Assembly (NCBI GenBank): GCA_934757255.1
Contig: CAKVLL010000023.1
Coordinates: forward strand, 1-29,589
DNA from: an uncultured Candidatus Melainabacteria bacterium
GTDB taxonomy: Bacteria > Cyanobacteriota > Vampirovibrionia > Gastranaerophilales > Gastranaerophilaceae
Direction: 5' to 3'
DNA: 29,589 nucleotides
Positions 13,976-23,056 of this stretch are shown in pieces. The notes below the pieces were generated by a model. It made no database searches and was not told where the DNA came from. It was given only the letters and a program-made list of their open reading frames with translations. The position numbers were made by a program, and so were the translations under genes. Within the stretch, counting starts at the first letter, position 1, and each line of letters starts with the position of its first letter.

Positions 13976-14582
13976 AAAAATAAATGAAATAATAGAATAT
14001 GGTAAAAAATGTGGAGAAAAAAATTTTACTCCGGGGTATTCTGGAAATATATCAGCCAGATATGATGATGGAATGTTAATTACAACATCAGGTTCTTCTA
14101 ATGGATATTTATCTGAGAAAGATATTGTTCATACAAATTTCGAAGGTGAATCGTTAGAAGACGGAAAGAAACCGTCAAGTGAAAAATTTTTACATATTGA
14201 AATTTATAAAAAAAGACCGGAAATAAATTATATAATACATGTACATGCACCATATTTAAGTGCTTTTGCTTCTGCCGGTAAGGATTTAATGGCGCCAATA
14301 ATGGCTGAAAATGTCTTTTATTTTGGAGGAATTCCGCTTGCAGAGTATGCACTTCCTTCTACAATGCGATTAGTGGAGAATACAGTTAAATTTTTTGATA
14401 AATATGATGCTGTATTGATGGCAAATCATGGTTTTATTATCGCTTCAAAAACAATGAATGATGCATATATGAAGCTTGAATTAGCAGAATCTTATGCACA
14501 GGTTGTTTTAAATACTTATCTTTTAGGTGGTGCTAAACTTTTGACGCAAAAAGAAGCTCAAGAAATATTTGAGTTGAGATAA
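13965..14582 (+). CDS. class II aldolase/adducin family protein (FucA/AraD-like)
   Basis: Zinc-dependent sugar-phosphate aldolase or epimerase. Starting at 13965 gives 205 residues and places the metal and catalytic residues at E73, H92, H94 and H155, the same numbering as E. coli L-fuculose-1-phosphate aldolase, which supports this ATG over the in-frame one at 13947. Motifs: PGYSGNISAR (23-32), TTSGSSNGYL, SSEKFLH, HVHAPYLSA and ANHGF. The substrate cannot be told; a fuculose-, rhamnulose- or methylthioribulose-phosphate type is possible. It overlaps the end of the LptD-like gene by 11 bases and ends convergently with ispD after a 21-base gap. A metabolic enzyme in an envelope operon suggests either a sugar-precursor link or simple co-transcription. 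Confidence 0.88.
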   Translation: MLSKKINEIIEYGKKCGEKNFTPGYSGNISARYDDGMLITTSGSSNGYLSEKDIVHTNFEGESLEDGKKPSSEKFLHIEIYKKRPEINYIIHVHAPYLSAFASAGKDLMAPIMAENVFYFGGIPLAEYALPSTMRLVENTVKFFDKYDAVLMANHGFIIASKTMNDAYMKLELAESYAQVVLNTYLLGGAKLLTQKEAQEIFELR

Positions 14583-14603
14583 AGATAAATAATTTTACGA
14601 ATA

Positions 14604-15254
14604 TTAGATATAGAGTTTTGCAAAATCTAAATCGCTTTTTATTGTAATTTTTATATTTGTATAGCTGCCATTTACTATGTATACAGGAATATTTAATTCT
14701 TCTAACATAGAACAATCATCTGTAAAATTGCCATCTTTTAATTTTTCATGAGCGCATTTTATTATTGATGTTTTAAAAGCTTGTGGAGTTTGCGTATTAT
14801 AAAGCTTCGAACGGTCGATTGTTCTTATTATTCTACCTGTCGCGTCGACTTCTTTTATAGTATCGGTTGTTTTAGTCATAACTGTTACTGCGTTTTTGTC
14901 TAAAACAGCTTCTAATACGTATGATATAGTATCTTTTTTTATTAGTGGTCTTGCTCCGTCATGTATTAAAACATATTCATTTTTAACATTTTTTAGAGCG
15001 TTATAAACTGATTTTTGTCTGGTATTACCACCTTCTATAATTTTGATTTTTTCTATATTAGAAAATAAGCTTTCTAATGTATCAATTATTGAATTATTTG
15101 CAGAGATTATTATTTCATCAATTTCGTCAAAATCCGCAAACTTATAGATAGTTTCTTCTATAACTGTTTTATCTTTGATTTTTTCTAATAATTTGTTTGT
15201 ATTGCCGTATCTTGATGATGTTCCTCCGGCGGTTATTATAAGTGAATATTTCAT
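14604..15254 (-). CDS. ispD: 2-C-methyl-D-erythritol 4-phosphate cytidylyltransferase
   Basis: Third enzyme of the MEP isoprenoid pathway; couples CTP with methylerythritol phosphate. The 216 residues are a little under the usual 225-235. Seen: the nucleotide-binding loop AGGTSSRYG with R15 and K21, HDGARPL (98-104), TDTIKEV, DRSKLYNTQTPQAF (R148) and NIKIT with K202. It starts 5 bases after thiL, and its ribosome binding site (GGAG) lies within the last thiL codons, so the pair is an operon. TarI-type ribitol-phosphate cytidylyltransferases are close relatives, but no teichoic acid genes are near. Confidence 0.92.
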   Translation of the reverse strand: MKYSLIITAGGTSSRYGNTNKLLEKIKDKTVIEETIYKFADFDEIDEIIISANNSIIDTLESLFSNIEKIKIIEGGNTRQKSVYNALKNVKNEYVLIHDGARPLIKKDTISYVLEAVLDKNAVTVMTKTTDTIKEVDATGRIIRTIDRSKLYNTQTPQAFKTSIIKCAHEKLKDGNFTDDCSMLEELNIPVYIVNGSYTNIKITIKSDLDFAKLYI

Positions 15255-15259
15255 TATTT

Positions 15260-16117
15260 TTATTCTCCAAAATGGTTGTATAAACCTAATTCATCATACT
15301 TTTTAAAAATTTTATTTCCAACTCTTATTGCGTAATCTTGTCTTTCAACTACTTCTCCTATTATCTCATAGTCAGATAGTTTAGGCAAAAAGTCTTTTGG
15401 TACGGCTGCTACTAATTTGTAATCTTCAGCATCATACATGCCTTCTACAACTTTTGTATTTATTGAAACATTACTAGCTTCAGCAATCTGAAAAAGTGCA
15501 TCAGCAAGACCATCCGAAGTATCCATCATTGCATAATCGCAATCAATTTGTGTAGCAATTTCTCTTGCAAATTTTTCTTCTAATTCCGGCATTAAATGCG
15601 CACTGATAAGTTCTTGATTATCTCCATTGTTAAGTAATTCATTTAAACCGGCTGAACTTTTTCCGAATTTGCCTTTTGTAATAACGCAGTAACCAACTTT
15701 TGCATGACTTCTTGAAGAAATTTTTCTATTCTGGTCACTTCCAATTGCTGTAATTGAAATATAGACTTTATCCGAACCTGTAATATCACCACCTACGATT
15801 TTTGCACCTCGTAAAGCTGATTTTGCACCTTTGTAGAATTCTTCTACGAAATCATTAGTTGTATTTTTAGGTAGAGATAGTGCAACTGTTATGTATTTCG
15901 GTTTAGCACCTGAAGCTAAAATGTCACTAATATTTACGGTTACGGCTTTATATCCCAGTTGAAAAGGAGTACACCATTTGAGTTTAAAATGGACATCTTC
16001 TACTAAACTATCTTGTGAAATAACTATTCCAAACTCTTTCAGATACGCGCAATCATCTCCTATGAATTCGTTTCCAATTTCTTTTTTTATGATATTTATA
16101 AAATCTTGCTCTTTCAT
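15260..16117 (-). CDS. thiL: thiamine-monophosphate kinase
   Basis: Phosphorylates thiamine monophosphate to the active cofactor thiamine diphosphate with ATP. The 285 residues are on the short side (usually 310-330). Motifs of the PurM-like fold are present: IGDDCA (19-24), QDSLVEDVHF (35-44), NISDILASGAKP (62-73), GGDITGSDK (109-117), MDTSDGLADAL (198-208) and the typical C-terminal GLYNHF. The start has AAAAGG almost touching the ATG, so translation may be modest; no better upstream start is seen. It is the first gene of the thiL-ispD pair and diverges from the kinase-like gene at 16279 across a 161-bp AT-rich gap. Confidence 0.93.
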   Translation of the reverse strand: MKEQDFINIIKKEIGNEFIGDDCAYLKEFGIVISQDSLVEDVHFKLKWCTPFQLGYKAVTVNISDILASGAKPKYITVALSLPKNTTNDFVEEFYKGAKSALRGAKIVGGDITGSDKVYISITAIGSDQNRKISSRSHAKVGYCVITKGKFGKSSAGLNELLNNGDNQELISAHLMPELEEKFAREIATQIDCDYAMMDTSDGLADALFQIAEASNVSINTKVVEGMYDAEDYKLVAAVPKDFLPKLSDYEIIGEVVERQDYAIRVGNKIFKKYDELGLYNHFGE

Positions 16118-16278
16118 ACCTTTTAAAATTCTATGTTATTTGAAGATAAATATCAATGTTTTTGTAAATACAAACTTACTCACCAATTAACGATGTAAAA
16201 TTATGTTTCCAAACTGTTATAAATAATTTTTATAAATACGCTTTTGTGATAAGATTTGTGTAAAGGAAATATAAGATT

Positions 16279-17358
16279 ATGGATATAAAGAAAATATTAT
16301 TTAGAACAAATTCAATTGATGTTGAAAAAGCTTTACCTGATGCGCTTGCTTTATGTGGTAAAGACGGTAAAATTCAATGGGTAAATGATGCAGCTGCTGA
16401 AATTTTTGAAACATCAAAAATGCACCTTCTTACATCAAATATAAGTGATTTTATTGAAAATCCAATGAACTTAATATCAAGTTCTATTATAATGCACAAG
16501 CCTGTTATTACTAAATTTGTGGATAGAGAAATATACTTTGACATGACTGTAAAAGAAATTGCAGAAGGCTATGTGCTTGATTTCCGTGATGCAGTACAAA
16601 ATTCTGCAATCGCTCAAGACGATAAAACGGAAGAAATTAACAGAGAAAAAAATAATTTCTTGTTAAAGCTTACGAACGATTTGAAATCTCCAATTCAATC
16701 GATTGTTGGATTTTCTCAAGCCATGGCCGATGGTTTGGGCGGTGAAATGACTGAACAACAAGAAAAATATATAAGAATTATTAATAAAAATTCATCTGAG
16801 TTAATGTATTTTGTAGGCAAACTTTTAGAACTTTCTCAAACTGAATCGGCGTTAAAAGAACCTGATAAAAAAACTTTGGATGTTTTGGCTTTAGTTAATT
16901 CAGTTGTAAGATTCAATGAACAACTTTATAAAGGTAAAGAAGTCAAAATTTCAATTAAACCGGAAGATGATTTTAAAAAGACAATTTCTACCGATGAAGA
17001 AATTCTGAAAAATATATTGCAAGATGTTTTGGAAATAATTCTAAAATCAGTTGATATGGGCGAAGTTGCGATTACGTTATCGAATCCTGATGATGAATTT
17101 ATTTCTTCAAAAAACTTGGCACCTGCTCAATATACCATGATTTCGCTTTCTACAAGTGCATTGTTGCTTTCGGAAAACGATTTGGAATGTATGTTTGACC
17201 CATATACAATATTGGATTCTACAAACAGAAAGAATGTATTAAGAGCAATGGTTTTGGCGAGTGTAAAAAATCTTGTTCAGTCTTTAAACGGTATTGTTTG
17301 GGTTGAATCTCAAATCTTGAAAAATACAAGTTTTAATATTATAATTCCTTCTAACTAA
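16279..17358 (+). CDS. PAS-histidine kinase-like protein lacking the phospho-acceptor histidine
   Basis: A 359-residue soluble protein built like a two-component sensor kinase. Residues about 15-105 look like a PAS sensor domain (ALCGKDGKIQWVNDAAAEIF). A dimerisation helix follows at about 122-190: NNFLLKLTNDLKSPIQSIVGFSQAM mirrors the usual FLANMSHELRTPLNSI, but the histidine position is N133. The ATPase part (about 195-355) also lacks the normal boxes: the N-box region reads LQDVLEIILKSVD, and no DxGxG glycine box is visible. It should therefore be unable to autophosphorylate and is probably a pseudokinase or regulatory scaffold. The end (SLNGIVWVES) keeps the fold's usual pattern. It is first in a three-gene unit with an ABC ATPase and an AsmA-like protein. 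Confidence 0.8.
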   Translation: MDIKKILFRTNSIDVEKALPDALALCGKDGKIQWVNDAAAEIFETSKMHLLTSNISDFIENPMNLISSSIIMHKPVITKFVDREIYFDMTVKEIAEGYVLDFRDAVQNSAIAQDDKTEEINREKNNFLLKLTNDLKSPIQSIVGFSQAMADGLGGEMTEQQEKYIRIINKNSSELMYFVGKLLELSQTESALKEPDKKTLDVLALVNSVVRFNEQLYKGKEVKISIKPEDDFKKTISTDEEILKNILQDVLEIILKSVDMGEVAITLSNPDDEFISSKNLAPAQYTMISLSTSALLLSENDLECMFDPYTILDSTNRKNVLRAMVLASVKNLVQSLNGIVWVESQILKNTSFNIIIPSN

Positions 17359-17376
17359 GGAGTTTACGGAGTAGGG

Positions 17377-18405
17377 ATGAGCAGTGTTGTTTTAAAAAAT
17401 CTTGTCAAAAGTTATGATGGCAAGAAAAATATAATAGATAATATTAATCTGGAAATAAAAGATAAAGAATTTATTGTGCTTGTAGGTTCTTCCGGTTGTG
17501 GAAAGTCTACGATTTTGCGTTTAATTTCAGGATTAGAAGATATTACATCAGGCGAAATTCTTATTGATGATAAGGTTGTTAATAATGTTCATCCAAAAGA
17601 CAGAGATATCGCGTTTGTATTCCAAAGCTACGCTTTGTATCCGCACATGAGTGTGTATGATAACATAGCATTTGGTTTAAAAATGCGCAAATACGATAAG
17701 AAAACGATTGATGCAAAGGTTAGAGAAGTCGCAGAGTCGCTAAATTTAACAGAACTTTTAAATCGTAAACCAAAACAGCTTTCGGGCGGTCAGAGACAGC
17801 GTGTAGCATTAGGTCGTGCGATTGTAAGAAATCCGAAAGTCTTTTTAATGGATGAGCCTTTATCAAACTTGGATGCAAATTTAAGAGTTCACATGCGCTC
17901 AGAAATAAAGCGTTTGCATCAAAAATTAAAAACTACATTTATTTATGTAACCCATGACCAAACAGAGGCTTTAACAATGGGCGACAGAATTGTTGTTTTA
18001 GATAAGGGGAAAATCCAACAGGCTGATACTCCGGAAGTTATTTATAATCAACCTAAAAATAAGTTTGTTGCAGGGTTTATAGGCCAAATGAATTTTGTTG
18101 ATACAGTTGTTCATAACGGATATTTTGAAATAGAAGGTCATGGATTTAAGACTGACAAAAATATTCAAGGCGAAGTTACAGTTGCAATTCGTGCCGAAAA
18201 AATGATTGCAGGTGATGTTTCAATAAAAGTTAAACCTGAAATTATTGAAATGACAGGCGGTGAAAGAATTGTTTACTTTAATCTTAATGGAAGCAAATGT
18301 TCTGCAAAAGTTCCATTGGATTATCCTATAGGCGAAAATATAGAATTAAAAATTACAGTAAATGACATGTATTTCTTTAATAAAGAAAGCGGAGAAGTAA
18401 TATAA
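17377..18405 (+). CDS. sugar ABC transporter ATP-binding protein, MalK/UgpC type
   Basis: Cytoplasmic ATPase subunit that energises a carbohydrate importer. Motifs in 342 residues: Walker A GSSGCGKST (37-45), Q-loop Q83 (VFQSYALYPHMSV), signature LSGGQRQRVALGRA (135-148), Walker B VFLMDE with E160, D-loop SNLD and switch histidine H193 (VTHDQTEA). A C-terminal TOBE/OB-like region (about 240-340) is where this family contacts regulators. GGAG and AAGGAG motifs precede the ATG. No permease or binding protein lies nearby, so it may serve several distant transporters, as MsmK does in streptococci. It follows the kinase-like gene by 18 bases and precedes the AsmA-like gene by one base. Confidence 0.92.
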   Translation: MSSVVLKNLVKSYDGKKNIIDNINLEIKDKEFIVLVGSSGCGKSTILRLISGLEDITSGEILIDDKVVNNVHPKDRDIAFVFQSYALYPHMSVYDNIAFGLKMRKYDKKTIDAKVREVAESLNLTELLNRKPKQLSGGQRQRVALGRAIVRNPKVFLMDEPLSNLDANLRVHMRSEIKRLHQKLKTTFIYVTHDQTEALTMGDRIVVLDKGKIQQADTPEVIYNQPKNKFVAGFIGQMNFVDTVVHNGYFEIEGHGFKTDKNIQGEVTVAIRAEKMIAGDVSIKVKPEIIEMTGGERIVYFNLNGSKCSAKVPLDYPIGENIELKITVNDMYFFNKESGEVI

Positions 18406-18406
18406 G

Positions 18407-21400
18407 ATGAAAAAGTATAAGAATTATATAATTATAGCGCTTGCCATTATAACATTTTGTATATCAATTTGTTTTGTTCCGATTGATGCAACCAGATTTA
18501 TTCCTGCAATAGAATCACAAGTTACAAAAGACTTGGGAATAAAAATTCATATTGAAAAATTAATTTTGCGCTTTGGACCGTCTTTAAAGGTTAAAGCGCC
18601 TGTAATGCACATGATGTATGAAGACGGACAAAAATTTGGTCAGTTTGATAATGTAAAATTCTTTATACCTTGGTCATCCTTATTCAAAAATGACGTAATC
18701 GTAAAGCGTCTATATGCAGATAGGTTAATTGTTAAAGTTAAATCTAATGACAAATATTTACCGGCATTTATAGAAAAACTTAATGCAAAAGATTTTAATG
18801 AAACTCCTGATGTTACTTTGAAATCATATAGCGTTTGTTATTTTGATAGTGGTTTGGAAAAGCATTTTAAGGTTGTAGGATCAGGTCTAAATCTTGCCAA
18901 ACTGGTTAATTATAAGAACTTAAGCGTTAAAACAATTGGTGAATTCTTTATCAATGATAAAAAATATATATCTTACGATGTTTCAATCGTTCCTAATATT
19001 GAAATGGGCGAGAAGAAAGATTTTAATCTAAACGAGTTCGTAGAGCAAATGGAAGCACTTGATTTTCATTCTGATATTATTGCGGATTTGAAACTTTATA
19101 AAAATTTGACAGGAGAAACTCAAATTTCGGGTTTAGTGAATATTGATAATATTTCCGTACTTGATCCTAAAAAGAAAACTCCAAAGAGTTTCATATATTT
19201 GACTTTCCTTGGCGATAAGATTGGAGTTCTATCTAATATTTATGCTTCTGTTGATAAAAAAGTTTATATAGATGGCGTTGTAAATAATTCTAAAAAACCA
19301 TCTGTTGATTTGAAGGTTAAGACTGATGAAATTAAGCTTGCGGATTTATACCAAAAAGTTAAATTGCTTGCTGATTTTTCAAAATTCAAAGATATCAATT
19401 CGCTTGATGGTACGATGAAGGCAGATTTCAATATCAAAGGTGATTTAAACAAAATTAAATCTGCAGGTTTTTTAAAGGTTAATAATGCAGCTGTTAAGGC
19501 AAACGGTTTGGACGTCAACAAAATAAACGCGGATGTGGATTTCTCAAACAACGTGATAAATATTGTTAACGCGATTGGTTACGTTAATAATGCACCGATT
19601 ATGGCAAAAGGTAAAATTGACAAAAATCTTGACATCGAACTTTTGATGAATAAGGTTGAACTTAAATATTTGTGTCCGGCAGAATTTGGTGTAAAAAGTG
19701 GCATAGCATCGCTTGTTGCAAATTTAACAGGAACTTTGGATAATCCTATTCATAAAGAAAATTTACAAGTAGAAAACTTTAGTGCGCAAAACAAAGACGG
19801 AAATTTATCATTTGCAACTTTAAAAATAGATACAAACAAAAATAATATTGCGTATATTAATAACTTGGCATTGAAACCAAAAGCTACAGAAGCAATTAAA
19901 CTACCTCTTTTAAAACTTTATATAGAAAGAGATTCTATTAAAGTTCCTGAAACTAATATTTTCATGCCAAATTCAAAAATGACAGCAAAAGCTGAGATTA
20001 CAAACTATAGTACTAATGATTTGACATTTAGTGCTGTAGTAAACGGATTTATAAATTCACGAGATTTAAAAGTTCCTGTTCAATATGCAGCTGTTTATCC
20101 GGTTAAATTTGCGGTAAATGGCAATCGTGATACACAGAATATTATGGCGCAAGTTTTGATGGATAAAGCGCTTATTTTAGATGAACCGTCTTTAATCAAT
20201 CTTGTTTCTAAATTAGAAAACAATACTTTGAAGATTGAAGATTTGTCAGTTTCGTCATTTAACGGCAAACTTTCAAATGATTTCAAGGTAAATTTAAAAG
20301 GTCAAAAGAAAGTTATAATTTCAGGAAATATTGAAAACTTGCAAAACGCTGTATTTAAGAATATCAGAGTATTTATACCGCAACAATTGAATGTAACTTT
20401 TATGGATAACGTTGCACAATTGAAAGGTGATGTTTTTGTAAACGGTAAATTCAATAAGCCTGAAATTGTCGGTCAAGTAACTGTACAAAACTTTATTAAC
20501 CAGTTCTTACAGCTTGGCGCAACAAATATGACTGTTGACTTCAACAAAAATATTGCGGTTGTAAACGCACCTATGGTTAAAATCGGCGATTCTTCAATGG
20601 GAATTAATTCAACGATATCAACCGATATTTCAAAGGAATTGTATGTAAAAAATATTAGCGTTAAATCAAAGTATATGAATACTGATACGCTTTTGATGTA
20701 CAAAGATAGTCCTATTGCAAAAGCCTTACCGCTAAATGTTAATGAAGGCAAATTCTATTCAGAAAAAGCGCTTGCAACAATTTATAATTCGCCACTTTAT
20801 TTGTCTGCTCTGAATGCGGATTTTAAATTACAAAATAATAAGTTAGAATTGAAAAACATTTCTTCTGAAATATTTAATGGTAAATTAGCAGGTAACATTG
20901 ATTTTAATTTGAAGGATGAAAACTTTAATTCAAGAATTCAAGCAAGAGGAGTGAGCGCAGCACCAATTTTTGATATCGTTTCAACAAGAAAAGATACAAT
21001 AAGCGGTGTTATGGATTTTGATGCTAATATGCAAGGTAATTTGAGTTCTAAACAATCACTTAACGGCGATTTGAAGTTCATTATCCACAACGGCAGAATG
21101 GGAACTTTAGGTAAATTAGAACACTTGTTATATGCTCAAAACGTTATCGCTGATAGCATGCTTAGAACTTCTTTGAGCGTTGTGACAAAGGCTGTAACAC
21201 TAAAAGACACAGGTTTGTTTAAATACTTGAGAGGCGATATCACAATGAAAAATGGCATTGCAAACGTAAAAATGCTTCAATCTCAAGGCCCTCTAATGAC
21301 TTTGTTTATCAAAGGTCAATACAACCCTGCAACAGATTTTGCAAAACTTGTTGTTCTTGGAAGATTGTCAGATGAAGTGGTGTCAGGACTTGGTGCGTTC

Positions 21401-21667
21401 GGTGATTTTTCTTTCAATAAATTAATGGTAATGCTAACAGGCGAAGATACAAAGTACAATTTATTACCGGAAGATTTTGAAAAACTTCCTCCACTTTCTA
21501 CAAAGAATACAAAAGAATTTAGAAGTGTTATTAATGGTATCGTAGATAAACCAAGTTCAGTATTGTTGTTTAACTGGATATCATATACACAAAAATCTTA
21601 CAGACAAAAAGATGTACCGATGACGGATGTCAAAGTGCCTGATTTTATAGAAAGCTTGCCATACTAA
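18407..21667 (+). CDS. AsmA-like inner-membrane-anchored periplasmic protein
   Basis: A 1086-residue protein of the AsmA/TamB/YhdP-like superfamily, bridge-like proteins linked to lipid transport between the inner and outer membranes. One N-terminal membrane helix (about 7-24) is followed by RFIPAIESQVTKDLGIKIHIEKLILRFGPSL, the typical AsmA opening. A very long body of repeated beta-strand segments follows (residues 40-840), with recurring blocks of the form NGK...V.INLK. The C-terminal region (about 870-1020: GVMDFDANMQGNLSSKQSLNGDLKFIIHNGRMG and LLYAQNVIADSMLRTS) matches the AsmA C-terminal domain. It starts one base after the ABC ATPase stop (TAAGATG), so they are tightly coupled. The 3' end meets the next gene convergently with a 3-base gap. 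Confidence 0.85.
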   Translation: MKKYKNYIIIALAIITFCISICFVPIDATRFIPAIESQVTKDLGIKIHIEKLILRFGPSLKVKAPVMHMMYEDGQKFGQFDNVKFFIPWSSLFKNDVIVKRLYADRLIVKVKSNDKYLPAFIEKLNAKDFNETPDVTLKSYSVCYFDSGLEKHFKVVGSGLNLAKLVNYKNLSVKTIGEFFINDKKYISYDVSIVPNIEMGEKKDFNLNEFVEQMEALDFHSDIIADLKLYKNLTGETQISGLVNIDNISVLDPKKKTPKSFIYLTFLGDKIGVLSNIYASVDKKVYIDGVVNNSKKPSVDLKVKTDEIKLADLYQKVKLLADFSKFKDINSLDGTMKADFNIKGDLNKIKSAGFLKVNNAAVKANGLDVNKINADVDFSNNVINIVNAIGYVNNAPIMAKGKIDKNLDIELLMNKVELKYLCPAEFGVKSGIASLVANLTGTLDNPIHKENLQVENFSAQNKDGNLSFATLKIDTNKNNIAYINNLALKPKATEAIKLPLLKLYIERDSIKVPETNIFMPNSKMTAKAEITNYSTNDLTFSAVVNGFINSRDLKVPVQYAAVYPVKFAVNGNRDTQNIMAQVLMDKALILDEPSLINLVSKLENNTLKIEDLSVSSFNGKLSNDFKVNLKGQKKVIISGNIENLQNAVFKNIRVFIPQQLNVTFMDNVAQLKGDVFVNGKFNKPEIVGQVTVQNFINQFLQLGATNMTVDFNKNIAVVNAPMVKIGDSSMGINSTISTDISKELYVKNISVKSKYMNTDTLLMYKDSPIAKALPLNVNEGKFYSEKALATIYNSPLYLSALNADFKLQNNKLELKNISSEIFNGKLAGNIDFNLKDENFNSRIQARGVSAAPIFDIVSTRKDTISGVMDFDANMQGNLSSKQSLNGDLKFIIHNGRMGTLGKLEHLLYAQNVIADSMLRTSLSVVTKAVTLKDTGLFKYLRGDITMKNGIANVKMLQSQGPLMTLFIKGQYNPATDFAKLVVLGRLSDEVVSGLGAFGDFSFNKLMVMLTGEDTKYNLLPEDFEKLPPLSTKNTKEFRSVINGIVDKPSSVLLFNWISYTQKSYRQKDVPMTDVKVPDFIESLPY

Positions 21668-21670
21668 TTA

Positions 21671-22897
21671 TTAGTTGGTGTCCTTGCTATATAATCCTGG
21701 TTCAGCATCAGAGCCGGTAACCTTTTTTCTCAATATAAAGGTCAATTTCGGTAGCGCAACGGCTAAAAGAAAGCTACTAATTCCGACATTCGCTAGTATG
21801 TTAGCAGATTTTGCAACAAGCGCTTTCTTTGCAAACTTATCTATATTACCACTTGCGTTTGCTTGTTTAGCAAATTTTTCTATCTCTTTTTTGAACGCAT
21901 TAACCTTTTTTTCATCAACATACGCTCTAGGGTCACGAATTCTGTTTTTTAAATACTTAACTCCGCAATATTTTTCCGCAAGCTTCGCAAATTTTGTATC
22001 AGATTTTTTATCTAAAAATTCTATAATGTTATTTTGTGGTAGTTCAAGTTCATTATTTTTAATTTTATTTAAAAATTCTTTATCGTTTAACAAATTCGGA
22101 TCAAGATTAACATTTGTTTTAAAAATCTTGTTAGAAAGCGAGTCAAAACCTTTTGCAATCCAAATTGGTGCTAAAAAGTTTAAAAACATCATCATTGACA
22201 TTTTAAAGCTATTTTCCAGACGTTCATAGACATTTCTAGCAGTTCCTATTCTTCCAATAGTGAGGCCACCATCAGTAATAGCCATTTTATGTACAGTTGG
22301 CATATTAGCTAGTGTAGCAGAAAGTCCTTTAAAACTAACGTTCTTTTGATTTATTTCTTCTTCTATTTCGTTATATATAGGATTCATCGCTTCTTGTTTT
22401 TTTCTAATTTTATCGGTTAGTGCAAAATTAAATTTTGGTAGGAAATATCCCATAATTGCAACAGGAATCGCCGTTGATAAAACGAATTTACCGGCAAGAA
22501 GTTTTTGGTAGGTAGACTTGTTTTTGAGAACCTTTTCCATTTCTTTAACTTCATTTGGCGCAACTTTTTTAAATTTATCAATATTGTATTGCAGTCCTTG
22601 TTTTGAGTCTTCTTTTAATAAACTGGGATTCACTTTTGGACTATAACCTAATTTCTTAATCCCCCAATCACAAATACCGCCAACAGCCGGAATTCCTCCA
22701 AGCCAAACCAAAGACGTGCCATATTCATCGATAAGTCTCTCTCGAGTGGCATTATAAGCCATTTGCTTTGAGTCTTTTAAATTCTGATTGTATGTCATTA
22801 CGACCTTAGAAGGCACTTCAATGCCACAATCTCTTACTATTAAAGGATAAATGCTGGAATTGTTTCCTATTGCAGATATTATATTTACTAAAGACAT
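21671..22897 (-). CDS. hypothetical membrane protein, probably lineage-specific
   Basis: A 408-residue protein I do not recognise. Four hydrophobic segments are visible: about 61-79 (TSLVWLGGIPAVGGICDWG), 138-160 (FVLSTAIPVAIMGYFLP), 233-251 (MSMMMFLNFLAPIWIAKG) and 366-392 near the C-terminus. Lysine-rich helical stretches lie between them (about 92-135, 160-185 and 255-365). No signal peptide precedes the first segment, and no catalytic motif stands out. GGAG lies 7 bases before the ATG. It is the last gene of a long minus-strand series, separated from prs by a structured 159-bp gap, and converges on the AsmA-like gene with no room for a terminator. Confidence 0.8.
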   Translation of the reverse strand: MSLVNIISAIGNNSSIYPLIVRDCGIEVPSKVVMTYNQNLKDSKQMAYNATRERLIDEYGTSLVWLGGIPAVGGICDWGIKKLGYSPKVNPSLLKEDSKQGLQYNIDKFKKVAPNEVKEMEKVLKNKSTYQKLLAGKFVLSTAIPVAIMGYFLPKFNFALTDKIRKKQEAMNPIYNEIEEEINQKNVSFKGLSATLANMPTVHKMAITDGGLTIGRIGTARNVYERLENSFKMSMMMFLNFLAPIWIAKGFDSLSNKIFKTNVNLDPNLLNDKEFLNKIKNNELELPQNNIIEFLDKKSDTKFAKLAEKYCGVKYLKNRIRDPRAYVDEKKVNAFKKEIEKFAKQANASGNIDKFAKKALVAKSANILANVGISSFLLAVALPKLTFILRKKVTGSDAEPGLYSKDTN

Positions 22898-22940
22898 TTG
22901 TTTTCTCCATGAATCATACTCTTTAACCTCTCTTGAATAT

Positions 22941-23000
22941 CCCGAAAGAGCTGATTAGTGGAGTCGAATGAGAGTTTACAAAACTCCAAGCCCTTTCGGG
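22941..23000. other. structured intergenic element between prs and the 408-aa gene
   Basis: CCCGAAAG (22941-22948) and CTTTCGGG (22993-23000) close a 44-base interior. The interior holds a second perfect hairpin, GAGTTT (22972-22977) with AAACTC (22981-22986) and an ACA loop, and a GGAG/CTCC pairing that competes with it. No T-run follows on the minus strand; TTTG follows on the plus strand. It could be the end of the prs transcript, a leader of the 408-aa gene or a small RNA. It does not match a riboswitch I know. Confidence 0.45.
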
Positions 23001-23056
23001 TTTGTATGAATATGATGATGAAGTCTTGTAAATTCTAATGTCATATTTATAATACC

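Noticed and set aside
14098..14352. Minus-strand ORF opposite the class II aldolase
   Set aside because: It is antisense to a gene with all its active-site residues and has no start signal.
21675..22229. Plus-strand ORF of 184 codons opposite the 408-aa gene
   Set aside because: Phe/Ser/Leu-rich antisense composition, no ribosome binding site; the minus-strand gene has both a good start and fitting context.
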